A DNA stretch of 64,000 nucleotides from an uncultured Lachnospiraceae bacterium (GTDB lineage: Bacteria; Bacillota; Clostridia; Lachnospirales; Lachnospiraceae), in assembly GCA_934317005.1 (NCBI GenBank), contig CAKREB010000004.1, positions 124,001 to 188,000 on the forward strand, in the 5' to 3' direction. This document shows, in pieces, positions 7,804 through 16,311 of the stretch; position 1 is the stretch's first letter; the number at the start of each line of letters is the position of its first letter. The position numbers were made by a program, and so were the translations under genes. The notes under the pieces were generated by a model. It was not told the DNA's origin. It searched no databases and was given only the letters and a program-made list of their open reading frames with translations.

Positions 7804-8835
7804 ATGAAATTATACGATAAAATAACACATGGTGATGTATATGTAATCGCAGAAATGTCAGCAAATCATGCCGGTAAAATTGAAAATGCATTTAAAATAG
7901 TAGAAGAAGCAGCAAAAGCCGGTGCAGACTGTGTAAAAATCCAGACATATACGGCAGATACCTTAACGATAGATTGCAAGGATGATCCGTATATGATCAA
8001 GGGTGGCTTATGGGACGGATATAATTATTATCAGTTATACAAAGAAGCATATACGCCGTGGGAATGGCAGAAAGCAATTAAGGAAAAGTGCGAAGAGGTC
8101 GGGGTAGATTTTTTGTCGACACCGTTTGACAGAACTGCTGTAGACTTTTTGGAAGAGCTTGGAGTAGAGTTTTATAAAATTGCTTCGTTTGAACTGGTAG
8201 ATATTCCTCTGATCGAGTATGTTGCAAGTAAACACAAGCCAATCATCATGTCATGTGGCATGGGAAGTGTAGAAGAGATTCAGGAAGCTTTAGATGCCTG
8301 CCATAGACAGGGAAATGAAGAAGTTGTATTATTAAAGTGTTGCAGTGAGTATCCGGCGCAGTACGAAGATATGAATTTGTCTGTTATTCCGGATATGAGA
8401 AAGCGATTTGAAAAAACGATTGGACTTTCCGATCATTCTTTTGGCTCTCTGGCACCGGTTGTGGCAGTTTCTATGGGAGCAAAAGTAATCGAGAAGCATG
8501 TTTGCCTTAGTCGTGAGATTGACAATCCTGATGTCGGATTTTCGATGGAAATGACAGAGTTTGCACAGATGGTACAGGATGTGAAAAATGCCTGTGCTGT
8601 TATGGGAAAGCCTACTTATGAGTTGACAGAGCATGAAAAGAATGGTTTAGGGAGCAGACGTTCACTGGTTGCTGTTGCACCGATTCAGGAAGGTGAAGCA
8701 TTTACGGGTGAAAATGTCAGAAGTATCCGGCCGGCAATTGGTATCAAGCCGAAATATTACCATACATTGTTACAGAAAAAGGCAAAAAAGGCATATCGTT
8801 TTGGAGAACCGATTTCTATGGAAGAATTAGAATAG
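7804..8835 (+). CDS. pseI: Pseudaminic acid synthase (NeuB family)
   Basis: 343-residue cytosolic enzyme that condenses phosphoenolpyruvate with 2,4-diacetamido-2,4,6-trideoxy-L-altrose to give pseudaminic acid. The start is ATG 7804; an upstream TTG at 7768 is less likely. The N-terminal TIM barrel shows EMSANHAGKIENAFKIVEEA, KIQTYTADT and the PseI-type GLWDGYNYYQLYKEAYTPW. It continues with DFLSTPFD, IASFEL and IGLSDHSFGSLAPV. The C-terminal SAF/antifreeze-like domain starts near SRRSLVAVAPIQEGE. The LWDG...YTPWEW motif favours PseI over sialic-acid NeuB or legionaminic LegI. It is followed 54 bases later by pseC. Confidence 0.88.
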   Translation: MKLYDKITHGDVYVIAEMSANHAGKIENAFKIVEEAAKAGADCVKIQTYTADTLTIDCKDDPYMIKGGLWDGYNYYQLYKEAYTPWEWQKAIKEKCEEVGVDFLSTPFDRTAVDFLEELGVEFYKIASFELVDIPLIEYVASKHKPIIMSCGMGSVEEIQEALDACHRQGNEEVVLLKCCSEYPAQYEDMNLSVIPDMRKRFEKTIGLSDHSFGSLAPVVAVSMGAKVIEKHVCLSREIDNPDVGFSMEMTEFAQMVQDVKNACAVMGKPTYELTEHEKNGLGSRRSLVAVAPIQEGEAFTGENVRSIRPAIGIKPKYYHTLLQKKAKKAYRFGEPISMEELE

Positions 8836-8889
8836 GTAAGATATCTGCAGCCCAAAATCTATAGGCAGAGAAAGGAATGTAAGATTAGT

Positions 8890-10023
8890 ATGTATATACC
8901 GTATGGAACACAGTCAATTTCAGAAGAGGATATTCAGGCAGTGGTAGATGTCCTGCACTCAGATTATCTGACAACAGGACCAAAGGTAGCTGAATTTGAG
9001 CAAAAGGTAGCAGAGTATGTGGGAGCAAAGTATGCAGTCGCAATCGCAAATGGAACGGCTGCTCTTCATGCTGCATGTTTTGCAGCAGGGATTAAAGAGG
9101 GGGATGAAGTGATCACAACTCCGATCACATTTGCTGCATCTGCAAACTGTGCGTTGTATTGTGGGGCAAAGCCGGTTTTTGCAGATATTGATCCAGATAC
9201 ATATAATATTTCACCGGAAGAAATCGAGAAGAAGATTACAGACAAGACAAAGGCAATTATTCCGGTGCATTATACCGGACAACCTTGCGATATGGATGCG
9301 ATTTTAGAAATTGCAAAGAAGCATCACCTTATTGTGATACAGGATGCAGCACATGCGCTGGGAGCAGATTACAAAGGAAAAAGAATCGGTAGTATTCCGG
9401 ATATGACAACCTTTAGTTTTCATCCGGTGAAACATATCACAACGGGAGAGGGCGGCATGATCGTCACAAATGATGAAAAATTGTATGAAAGACTGGTTTT
9501 GTTCCGTTCTCATGGAATTACCCGTGATGAAAAGCTTCTTCACAAAAAAGAAGGTGACTGGTATTATGAACAACTGGCACTGGGCTATAATTATCGTATT
9601 ACGGATATTCAGTGCGCACTTGGAGTGTCCCAGTTAAAACGTCTGGATGAATTTGTTGCAAAAAGAAGAGCTTTAGTCAAGCGTTACAATGGAGCTTTTG
9701 GCGGTGCAAAGGATATAAAGATTCCAGCGCAGCAGGAAGGATGTAACAGTAGCTGGCATCTGTATGTGATACAGGTGGAGCACCGCAAAGAGGTGTTTGA
9801 TAAGCTGCGAAAGGCTGGAATAGGTGTAAATGTTCACTATATTCCGGTGTATAGGCATCCGTATTATCAGGAAAATGGTTATGCGCAGGTACATTGTGAA
9901 AACGCAGAAAATCTGTATGAACATATTATCAGTCTGCCGTTATATCCTGATCTGACGGAAAAAGAGCAGGATTATGTGATTGAAAATGTATTGCGTTTTT
10001 CGCAGAATCCGGACATGGAATAG
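8890..10023 (+). CDS. pseC: UDP-4-amino-4,6-dideoxy-N-acetyl-beta-L-altrosamine transaminase
   Basis: 377-residue PLP aminotransferase of the DegT/DnrJ/EryC1 family. It catalyses the second step of pseudaminic acid synthesis. The PLP Schiff-base lysine is K181 in FHPVKHITTGEGG, the cofactor Asp lies in IQDAAHALGADYKG, and the ring-stacking region is NGTAALHAAC. Length and the opening YGTQSISEEDIQAV fit PseC. The ribosome binding site is distant (AAAGGA, 13 bases away). It forms a two-gene unit with pseI. The other four pathway genes (pseB, pseF, pseG, pseH) are not in this window. Confidence 0.87.
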   Translation: MYIPYGTQSISEEDIQAVVDVLHSDYLTTGPKVAEFEQKVAEYVGAKYAVAIANGTAALHAACFAAGIKEGDEVITTPITFAASANCALYCGAKPVFADIDPDTYNISPEEIEKKITDKTKAIIPVHYTGQPCDMDAILEIAKKHHLIVIQDAAHALGADYKGKRIGSIPDMTTFSFHPVKHITTGEGGMIVTNDEKLYERLVLFRSHGITRDEKLLHKKEGDWYYEQLALGYNYRITDIQCALGVSQLKRLDEFVAKRRALVKRYNGAFGGAKDIKIPAQQEGCNSSWHLYVIQVEHRKEVFDKLRKAGIGVNVHYIPVYRHPYYQENGYAQVHCENAENLYEHIISLPLYPDLTEKEQDYVIENVLRFSQNPDME

Positions 10024-10074
10024 AATTATGTCGGAAAAAGTAAGGTGTGAATGTGTTTCATTGTGAAAAAACTA

Positions 10075-10103
10075 GTGAAATCTAATACAATATGTGATAA
10101 AAT
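10075..10103 (+). promoter_or_regulatory. Promoter of the structured RNA gene
   Basis: Extended -10 element TG-A-TAAAAT (10095-10103), 17 bases after GTGAAA (10075-10080, 4 of 6 matches to TTGACA). Predicted start is near 10110. Confidence 0.55.
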
Positions 10104-10109
10104 ATATGT

Positions 10110-10283
10110 TGGATTTTTGCCTGCTATGTCTTGGAAAGAAACTGTATGTGGTGGAATGGCCGTACACAGGAAGCAGCAGACAGCGTATTTTACAGCGAAG
10201 CAGGCAACATGTGTTCCGACAGGTCCGTACGCCCGTCAGAATGCATGAAAAGGTGCGAAGCATTTCGTTTCGCACCTTTTATT
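10110..10283 (+). ncRNA. Unassigned structured small RNA, about 175 nt
   Basis: Promoter, structure and terminator occur without a coding frame. Domain 1 is closed by a perfect 9-bp helix TTGCCTGCT / AGCAGGCAA (10117-10125 / 10199-10207). It contains a 10-position helix with one mismatch, CTGTATGTGG / CCGTACACAG. Domain 2 is a 9-bp helix CATGTGTTC / GAATGCATG (10208-10216 / 10240-10248) enclosing GACAGGT / GCCCGTC. It ends in a terminator with an 8-bp stem GGTGCGAA / TTCGCACC and a T tail. The two domains stack directly (10207/10208). Some words recall signal-recognition RNA (AGGAAGCAG, CAGGTCCG) but in swapped order. I cannot place it in a known family. It lies between pseC and a GntR gene. 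Confidence 0.6.
10252..10283 (+). terminator. Terminator of the structured RNA
   Basis: GGTGCGAA / TTCGCACC (10252-10259 / 10269-10276), preceded by A and followed by TTTTATT. Confidence 0.85.
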
Positions 10284-10288
10284 GAGTG

Positions 10289-10300
10289 ATAGGAAATTGC
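10289..10300 (+). repeat. ATAGGAAATTGC repeat, copy 1
   Basis: Exact 12-mer found again at 10381-10392 and 25632-25643, with an 11/12 match at 12544-12555. The three exact copies lie directly after an intrinsic terminator. Confidence 0.6.
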
Positions 10301-10348
10301 CCATACAGTAGTGGGATGCCGGCAAGGATCGTGAAGTGATTCTTGCAG

Positions 10349-10376
10349 AGAGAATGCGTTGGCATTCTCTTTTTTG
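10349..10376 (+). terminator. Second terminator in the GntR leader region
   Basis: AGAGAATGC / GCATTCTCT (10349-10357 / 10362-10370) followed by six T. A hairpin CAAGGATC / GATTCTTG (10323-10330 / 10338-10345) precedes it. The copy of the ATAGGAAATTGC repeat at 10381-10392 follows. The 10289-10392 block therefore has repeat, hairpin, terminator, repeat. Confidence 0.8.
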
Positions 10377-10466
10377 TGGAATAGGAAATTGCTCATGTAT
10401 TAACAGTCAGAGCAGATATTCTGCAATGTTAAAGGATGCACAAAAGTGCAGAAATGAGGAAGAATA

Positions 10467-11162
10467 ATGGATAATTATACTGGTGGAAAAGAAGAAATGG
10501 ATCGCTATTCTCTACGCGGAAGAGTGTTTAATAAGATCAGGGAAGATATTTTAGCAGGAAACTATAAGGAGAAGGATGAACTGAGGGAGGCTGCGATCAG
10601 TAAAGAACTTGGTGTTTCACGTACACCGGTAAGAGAAGCACTGCGTCAGCTGGAACTGGAAGGATTAGTTAATATCATTCCAAATAAAGGCGCGTATGTA
10701 AATGGAATTACAGCAAAAGATATCTATGACATTTATGTAATACGTTCATATTTAGAGGGATTATGTGCAAAATGGGCGTGTGAGCATATCGAAAAGGATC
10801 AGATTGAAGAATTGGAAGAAATTATTTATTTAAGTGAATTTCACATACAAAAGGAACATTGGGAGCAGATATTTGAGCTTGATAATCGCTTTCACCTTTC
10901 ATTATATAAATCGTGTGGAAGTAAGATTTTAGAGCATATTTTGTCAGACTATCATCATTATGTGGAACGTGTGAGAAAGAATACGCTTTCTTCCAGAGAA
11001 CGTGCCCGCAAGGCGAGTGAGGAGCATAAAGCTATTTTGGAAGCGGTGATCACAAAGGATGAAGACAGGGCAGAACGTCTGGCAAATGAACATATATTCC
11101 AGTCAATTGAAAATATACAGCATCAGGGACTGGATAAGCTGATGCAAAAACATGAGAAATGA
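10467..11162 (+). CDS. GntR family (FadR/FCD subfamily) transcription regulator
   Basis: 231-residue DNA-binding protein. The N-terminal GntR winged helix (about 15-80) carries the recognition pattern ISKELGVSRTPVREALRQLELEGLV. The C-terminal all-helical FCD ligand domain (about 85-225) has metal/acid-binding candidates DNRFHLSLYKSCGS and EEHKAILEAV. FCD regulators typically sense small carboxylates or sugar acids, but the ligand here is unknown. It overlaps the next gene's upstream region by coupling: the ribosome binding site GAGGAAG for the downstream GtrA protein begins within the TGA. That suggests it acts in the same transcript as the GtrA gene. Confidence 0.88.
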   Translation: MDNYTGGKEEMDRYSLRGRVFNKIREDILAGNYKEKDELREAAISKELGVSRTPVREALRQLELEGLVNIIPNKGAYVNGITAKDIYDIYVIRSYLEGLCAKWACEHIEKDQIEELEEIIYLSEFHIQKEHWEQIFELDNRFHLSLYKSCGSKILEHILSDYHHYVERVRKNTLSSRERARKASEEHKAILEAVITKDEDRAERLANEHIFQSIENIQHQGLDKLMQKHEK

Positions 11163-11170
11163 GGAAGTGC

Positions 11171-11656
11171 ATGATAGATAAAAAAGAACCGGAAATAATG
11201 TTTCAAAATAAAGATACCAGACAGAATGGAAAAATCAGACAGCTGATAGGACTGTTTCTAAAATACAAAGAAGTGATCCTGTATCTTGTGTTTGGTGGTC
11301 TGACTACACTGGTCAACATTGTATGCTATGCAGTCTGTGCCAGAGGGTTTCATATGGGAACACTGGTATCGAATGGGATTGCCTGGGTGCTGAGTGTGCT
11401 CTTTGCCTATGTTACGAACAAAATATTTGTTTTCGAGAGTAAAACAGACAGTGTCAGAGAGGCGGTTCGGGAGTTGGTATCGTTTATTGCCTGCCGGGCA
11501 GGAACCGGTGTGTTAGACATGGCCGTTATGTATGTGACGGTAGATATGCTTGGCTGGTATGATGTTTTGATGAAAATTTTATCAAATATCATTGTGATTA
11601 TTTTGAATTTTGTATTTAGCAAGCTGGTAATCTTTCGGAAAAAAGAAGAAGTTTAG
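11171..11656 (+). CDS. GtrA family membrane protein, first copy
   Basis: About 161-residue protein with four predicted membrane helices, GtrA family (YLVFGGLTTLVNIVCYAVC; VTNKIFVFES; NFVFSKLVIFRK). GtrA-like proteins take part in moving or presenting polyprenyl-linked sugars for cell-surface glycan modification. The chosen start, ATG 11171, has GAGG six to seven bases upstream; an ATG at 11159 overlapping the gntR stop lacks one. Its closeness to pseI/pseC suggests surface glycan work, but no glycosyltransferase is adjacent. Confidence 0.85.
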   Translation: MIDKKEPEIMFQNKDTRQNGKIRQLIGLFLKYKEVILYLVFGGLTTLVNIVCYAVCARGFHMGTLVSNGIAWVLSVLFAYVTNKIFVFESKTDSVREAVRELVSFIACRAGTGVLDMAVMYVTVDMLGWYDVLMKILSNIIVIILNFVFSKLVIFRKKEEV

Positions 11657-11999
11657 TTTGTGAAGAAGGATAAAGATAAAAGAGTGTATGAAAACGCCAT
11701 CTGTTTTTTGCAAGCGTAGTATGACAGTTAGTTGTTTGATAAATGTTACAAAAATTTTAAAAGTAAGGCAGTATTTTTGTCAAAAATATGTCTTGCTTTT
11801 TATTTTTATATGTGTATAATACCATTTGTCGCTAAAAATCTTAGAAATAAAAGAGCACGTAAGATACTTTGGAAGTAGTAAATGGTATCATTTATATAAT
11901 CGGAAAGAGCTTAACTGAGGGTTCCGGTGTTAAAGTATTTGCGAGGCAGTGATTTATAAGAGAGCAGTACATAAGATATGTGCAGAAATGGAGATTATG
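11657..11999. other. Intergenic region between the two GtrA genes
   Basis: About 340 bases holding the terminator at 11757-11807 and a TATAAT box at 11815-11820 that may start the transcript of the second GtrA gene. No coding potential was recognised apart from a possible N-terminal extension of the second GtrA frame (GTG 11949). Confidence 0.5.
11757..11807 (+). terminator. Terminator after first GtrA gene
   Basis: Long stem AAAAGTAAGGCAGTATTTTT against the TATGTCTTGCTTTT side, with one bulged G and two G-U pairs, followed by TTTATTTTT. Confidence 0.75.
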
Positions 12000-12449
12000 A
12001 TGGAAATCAATCAGTGTTTCTGGGAGAAGCATAAAGAATTTGTTTTATATACAGTGGTCGGAGTATCTTCCGTGGCAGTCAACTGGTTACTTTATTCTAT
12101 GTTTGTAGCATGGATGCCAATGTTTTTTGCCAATGCGATGTCATGGGGCTTGACGATTGTTGTAACTTTTTTGATGAACAAGATTTTTGTGTTCCAAAGC
12201 ATGTGCTTTGAGAAGAATGTACTTTGGAAAGAAGCAATCACATTTTTTACATCGCGTGGTGTGACAGGAATTTTGGAAGTAGTTGCACAGCCACAGTTAT
12301 ATGCATGGGGACTGAATCGTCCGCTGTTTGGAGTAGACGGTCTGGAAGCAAAAATCACGGTATGTGTGATTTTGTCGATCGTTAATTATATTAGCACGAA
12401 ACTTTGGGTATTTCGTGAGCCTGATACAGAAGAAGCGCAGTCTATATAA
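12000..12449 (+). CDS. GtrA family membrane protein, second copy
   Basis: About 149-residue four-helix membrane protein of the GtrA family (LYTVVGVSSVAVNWLLYSMF; MNKIFVFQS; NYISTKLWVFRE). Start ATG 12000 (or the adjacent 11997) follows GGAG; the frame is open back to a GTG at 11949. It resembles the first copy in layout but is clearly divergent in sequence, so it is not a recent tandem duplicate. It has its own upstream TATAAT box and downstream terminator. Function in lipid-linked sugar transfer is inferred from the family. Confidence 0.83.
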   Translation: MEINQCFWEKHKEFVLYTVVGVSSVAVNWLLYSMFVAWMPMFFANAMSWGLTIVVTFLMNKIFVFQSMCFEKNVLWKEAITFFTSRGVTGILEVVAQPQLYAWGLNRPLFGVDGLEAKITVCVILSIVNYISTKLWVFREPDTEEAQSI

Positions 12450-12454
12450 AGAGT

Positions 12455-12493
12455 ACAAAAAACATCTAAGCATTGGTTTAGATGTTTTTTGTG
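12455..12493 (+). terminator. Terminator after second GtrA gene
   Basis: 15-bp stem ACAAAAAACATCTAA / TTAGATGTTTTTTGT with short loop. A and T runs on both sides make it potentially bidirectional. Confidence 0.85.
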
Positions 12494-12498
12494 TAATG

Positions 12499-12548
12499 TG
12501 ACGAAGTTATATAAAGAAAGTGTCTTTTGACATCCTAATTGTTATAGG
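12499..12548 (+). repeat. Dispersed intergenic repeat, copy b
   Basis: TGACGAAG, ATATAAAGAAAG, TCTTTTGACATC, then ATTGTTATAGG. It is close in sequence to copy a (7245-7292) and runs straight into an ATAGGAAACTGC word. Confidence 0.6.
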
Positions 12549-12641
12549 AAACTGCCTGTATGGCAGGAATCACTTTTTGCCGGTGGATTAATATATTGAA
12601 AGAGAGAGGAAATTTGAAGAAATTGTGGCAGAGGTGATTTT

Positions 12642-13433
12642 TTGAGTGGAATTTTCTATGCATTGTTGGGAACGGCATTTACTTTTTTAGTAACAACGCT
12701 TGGAGCTGTCAATGTATTTTTGGTAAAGAAAAAAGTAAATCAGGATATTCAATGCCTGTTTTTGGGATTTGCCGGTGGGGTTATGATTGCTGCATCTATC
12801 TGGTCATTGTTGGTTCCGGGAATTGAAAAGGCAAAGGAAAACCATCAGATTAGCTGGCTTGTGGTATCCTGTGGCTTTTTGCTGGGCGTGTTATTGCTTT
12901 TGGCGGTGGATCGCTTCATGAACCGAAGGCTGAATCAGCTGCAGGAGAATGGGAAAGAGTTCCCGTTATCGAAGAGAACAATGATGCTATTGACAGCCAT
13001 TACCATCCATAACATTCCGGAAGGTATGGCGATTGGTATGGCATTTGCTCTGGCAACAGATGGTCAGTCGGGCGTAGGAGTCATGTCCGGAGCTATCGCA
13101 CTTGCGATAGGAATTGGTATTCAGAACTATCCGGAGGGGATGGCAGTCACACTTCCTCTTCTGCGTGAGGGAATCAGCAAAAAGAGAGCTTTTTTGGTGG
13201 GAAGTCTTTCGGCTGCGGTAGAACCTGTTTTTGGCGTGATCGCAGCAGCACTTGCAGGCTCAATCGGAGTGATCATGCCACTGTTTCTCGCTTTTGCAGC
13301 GGGCACAATGATCTATGTGGTAGTAGAGGAACTGATTCCGGAAGCACATCTGGGAGAGAGGGAGAATATCGGTACACTGGGATTTGTTGTCGGTTTTCTG
13401 ATCATGATGATCCTTGATGTAGCTCTTGGATAG
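12642..13433 (+). CDS. ZIP family divalent metal transporter
   Basis: 263-residue membrane protein with eight hydrophobic segments, ZIP (ZRT/IRT-like) family. It imports Zn2+ or other divalent cations. The metal-binding helices are unmistakable: HNIPEGMAIGMAFA (helix IV) and IGIQNYPEGMAVTLPL (helix V), with GTMIYVVVEELIPEA near the C-terminus. It starts at TTG 12642 with a strong GAGGTGAT ribosome binding site 5 bases upstream, and no ATG fits as well. The cytoplasmic loop is short and has no His-rich stretch. It appears to be followed by the DUF368 gene in the same orientation after 87 bases. Confidence 0.92.
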   Translation: MSGIFYALLGTAFTFLVTTLGAVNVFLVKKKVNQDIQCLFLGFAGGVMIAASIWSLLVPGIEKAKENHQISWLVVSCGFLLGVLLLLAVDRFMNRRLNQLQENGKEFPLSKRTMMLLTAITIHNIPEGMAIGMAFALATDGQSGVGVMSGAIALAIGIGIQNYPEGMAVTLPLLREGISKKRAFLVGSLSAAVEPVFGVIAAALAGSIGVIMPLFLAFAAGTMIYVVVEELIPEAHLGERENIGTLGFVVGFLIMMILDVALG

Positions 13434-13520
13434 GAAACGGTAAAAAGCATGGCATCCTTTGAGAGAATATGCTATAATGGGCGCAAAGGAAAACAATGAA
13501 AATTAGGAGGAAATCAAAGG

Positions 13521-14411
13521 ATGCAGTTGCTTTTAACGATGATAGGGGGATTTTGCATGGCACTGGCAGACAGTGTGCCGGGAGTTTCAGGAGGAACAGT
13601 TGCGTTCATTCTTGGGTTTTATGATGAGTTTATAGAATCTCTTGCACATTTGGTGAAGGGAACCAGAGAGGAAAGAAAGGCTGCCATTGTTTTTCTGGTG
13701 AAACTTTTGTGTGGCTGGGTGATTGGGTTCGGTGCTTCCGTTCTTGTACTTGGAAGTATTTTTAACAGCCATATTTATGAGTTGTCTTCCCTGTTTTTGG
13801 GATTATCTGTTTTTGCATTGCCACTTGTTATGATCGAGGAAAAAGAGCAGTTGAAAGGAAATTACCGGAATCTGGTCTTTACAGCGATTGGAATTGCCGT
13901 CGTTGTCTTGATCACATACTTTAATCCAACAGGGAAAAGTACAGGTTCGGTAGATATTTCACATCTTTCTGTTGGGCTTGCTCTTTATATCTTTTTTGTT
14001 GCGATGGTTGCCATCTCAGCGATGGTGCTACCGGGAATATCTGGTTCTACAATCTTATTGATCTTTGGACTGTATGTGCCGATCATTAGCGGAATTAAGG
14101 AATTGCTTCACTTCAACTTTGCATATTTTTGGCCGGTTGCAATTTGCGGCTTAGGTATTATTGTCGGAATTCTGACAGTGATCAAGCTGGTAAAAACCGG
14201 CTTGGAGAAAAAGCGCCCAATGATGATCTATCTGATCATAGGGTTAATGTTAGGATCTCTGTATGCGATCGTGATGGGCCCGACTACTTTGAAGCCGGCG
14301 CAGCCTGCGATGACGATTGACACATTTCAGCCAATCTATTTCCTGCTTGGCGGTGTGATCTTGTTTGCTCTGCAAAAATTAAAAGGAATTTCAGAAAAGA
14401 AAGCATCCTAA
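13521..14411 (+). CDS. DUF368 (PopT-like) undecaprenyl phosphate translocase
   Basis: 296-residue polytopic membrane protein. The family signature is the N-terminal GGFCMALADSVPGVSGGTVAFILGFYDEF split over helix 1-2. A second related repeat (VLPGISGSTILLIFGLY) in the middle reflects inverted-repeat architecture. DUF368 members (PopT) have been reported to recycle undecaprenyl phosphate across the membrane for wall and glycan synthesis. The start follows TAGGAGGAAATCAAAGG. A terminator closes the unit. The transport role is from family knowledge, not from this sequence. Confidence 0.88.
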   Translation: MQLLLTMIGGFCMALADSVPGVSGGTVAFILGFYDEFIESLAHLVKGTREERKAAIVFLVKLLCGWVIGFGASVLVLGSIFNSHIYELSSLFLGLSVFALPLVMIEEKEQLKGNYRNLVFTAIGIAVVVLITYFNPTGKSTGSVDISHLSVGLALYIFFVAMVAISAMVLPGISGSTILLIFGLYVPIISGIKELLHFNFAYFWPVAICGLGIIVGILTVIKLVKTGLEKKRPMMIYLIIGLMLGSLYAIVMGPTTLKPAQPAMTIDTFQPIYFLLGGVILFALQKLKGISEKKAS

Positions 14412-14440
14412 GGTCTGCTTAGAAAGTATGTATGAATCAA

Positions 14441-14471
14441 GAGAGAATGCGTGTCATTCTCTCTTTTTTGT
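14441..14471 (+). terminator. Terminator after DUF368 gene
   Basis: AGAGAGAATG / CATTCTCTCT (10 bp) with a 5-base loop and six T. Confidence 0.9.
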
Positions 14472-14512
14472 GACAGAAAATTGATAAAAATTATCATATG
14501 AAAAGAAAAAAT

Positions 14513-14541
14513 TGACTTTCTGCGATTCGGGCAATATAATA
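14513..14541 (+). promoter_or_regulatory. Sigma-A promoter of the Tp47-like gene
   Basis: TTGACT (14513-14518), 17-bp spacer, TATAAT (14536-14541). The leader to the ATG is about 140 bases and contains a small TAAGCGATAACTTA inverted repeat; nothing recognisable as a riboswitch. Confidence 0.8.
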
Positions 14542-14688
14542 TCCCATGACTTGGTAAGCGATAACTTACTATGCTTAGTTACTTGAAACATGCGTATGTT
14601 ATCTGACATGAAATATGTTTGAAATCGTTAAGTAGGGCAGAGTAATTTATCCAAAGCAGGTACAAAATACAGAGGATAGGAGACAGCC

Positions 14689-16311
14689 ATGAGAAGACTT
14701 ACAAAAAATGGAGTAGCAGCAGCGTTATCAGTAGCACTTCTGGTTACGTTAGGACCTACAGGAGAACTTGTTAAGACACAGGCGGCAGAGGAGTATACAT
14801 ATCTTTATGCCGGACTGACATGGGAGCAGTATTGGGATGCAGAGAATATTTATCTGCAGGATGGAAAGAAAATGAGTGATTCCAATGCAGAACCGGATGC
14901 AAAGGGAGAGACAGATAAGGGTGCGTTTGATGCTGTTTCAAGAGCAACTACAAACCACGGACTGCACAGAGGAAGCTATCAGTGTGACACAGTTATCTAT
15001 GCGGAAGATGGAAGCACATATGAAGTATCTCACTGGTCAAAGGACGGTGCAACCTTATACCTGACAGATGGTACAAGCGTAGCATACGCAAAGGGTACGA
15101 TCACAAAGACAGATGGAAGCTCTACCAAGTTAAAGGAATATAAAGTATATGGATTAAAATATGTACCGGTTGCAGTTAAGAATAGTGAACTGGCAGACTT
15201 TAAGAAAGCTTATAAGGTAGTAGAAAATGATGGAACATTAGTTGGAGGATATGGCGAGCAGAGTCTTTCTGCTTACGAACTGACAGCAGAGGTGACGGCT
15301 GATACCAATGGCTTAAAGACTGCTGTAGAAAATAAAGATGGTTCCTTTAGTTTCAGTGCCAGAAAGACAGGAACAGATTCCGGTATAAAGGGAGCAGGTC
15401 TTGCAACTGCTGAAAAGATTGAAGCAACTGTAAAGGAAGCAACTGGAAGCTACGGTGAGTTTTTACGTGTCGATATTAATGATGCAGAAGGTGCAGATGC
15501 AGCAAAGGGTGAAGGCTATGGTGCATTGGGTGCAAAGATGCAGGCGGTTCGCTGGAACTACTATGGCAATGATGAAACTCGCAAAACACCGCTCGCAACC
15601 TTTGGTACAAAGTTTGCTGCAGATAACTGGATGCACAAGAGCATGGGAATCCAGTTAGGTTTAACGGATTCTTACAGAGCACAGCTTCCGGGTGGCACAG
15701 ATGGTACCGGATACTGGAGCCTGACAGTTTATGCACTTGGCTTTAAGGATACAACGATTGATTTCAAGGTTGGCGCAGAGAATCTGGTAGATAGTGTTAC
15801 AATCAGCAAGGAAGCAGATACTACAAAGTTAGAAGCTCTTGTTAAAGAGGCAGAAGCATTAAAGGAAGCTGATTATACGGCAGCAAGCTGGAAGGACTTT
15901 GCAGGTGAGTTAGAAGAGGCACAGGAAGAGCTTGCAAAGACAGCTCATTATCAGGCAATGGTTGACGAAGCCTACACACACTTGAGTGAAGCAATGAAGA
16001 GCCTTGTTGCTGTTACAAAACCGGCAAACAATACCGTTAAGGTACCGGCTGGTGTTGCTGTAAAGGCGAAAAAGAAGCAGCTTACTGTTTCATGGAAAAA
16101 GGTAAATGGTGTCAAAGGATATCAGGTCCAGTATAGTACGGTAAAGAACTTTAAGAAGGCAGCAGCAAAGACGACAGCTAAAAATTCTTTAACTGTTAAG
16201 AAGTTAAGCACAGGCAAAAAATATTATGTCCGTGTAAGAGCATATGCTGTTGTAAATGGAAAGAATGTTTACAGTAAGTGGTCTTCGGTAAAGAATGCTA
16301 AAGTAAAATAG
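14689..16311 (+). CDS. Secreted Tp47-like / FIVAR / fibronectin-III protein
   Basis: 540-residue exported protein. The signal peptide spans about 1-32 (ending TQAAE). Residues about 35-365 resemble domains found in Treponema Tp47 and its homologues in gut Firmicutes (YTYLYAGLTWEQYW; GAFDAVSRATTNHGLHRGSY; PGGTDGTGYWSLTVYALGF). A helical FIVAR-like segment (about 375-445, LEALVKEAEALKEADYTAAS) and a C-terminal fibronectin-III domain (about 453-540) follow. Tp47 was described as a penicillin-binding, beta-lactam-hydrolysing lipoprotein of unusual fold. Here there is no lipobox, and enzymatic activity is not demonstrable from sequence. It has a strong promoter and terminator of its own. The physiological role is unknown. 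Confidence 0.75.
   Translation: MRRLTKNGVAAALSVALLVTLGPTGELVKTQAAEEYTYLYAGLTWEQYWDAENIYLQDGKKMSDSNAEPDAKGETDKGAFDAVSRATTNHGLHRGSYQCDTVIYAEDGSTYEVSHWSKDGATLYLTDGTSVAYAKGTITKTDGSSTKLKEYKVYGLKYVPVAVKNSELADFKKAYKVVENDGTLVGGYGEQSLSAYELTAEVTADTNGLKTAVENKDGSFSFSARKTGTDSGIKGAGLATAEKIEATVKEATGSYGEFLRVDINDAEGADAAKGEGYGALGAKMQAVRWNYYGNDETRKTPLATFGTKFAADNWMHKSMGIQLGLTDSYRAQLPGGTDGTGYWSLTVYALGFKDTTIDFKVGAENLVDSVTISKEADTTKLEALVKEAEALKEADYTAASWKDFAGELEEAQEELAKTAHYQAMVDEAYTHLSEAMKSLVAVTKPANNTVKVPAGVAVKAKKKQLTVSWKKVNGVKGYQVQYSTVKNFKKAAAKTTAKNSLTVKKLSTGKKYYVRVRAYAVVNGKNVYSKWSSVKNAKVK

Noticed and set aside
10117..10232. Resemblance of AGGAAGCAG and CAGGTCCG to SRP RNA
   Set aside because: In SRP RNA these words occur in the opposite order within one hairpin; here they fall in separate helices, so it is not called SRP RNA.
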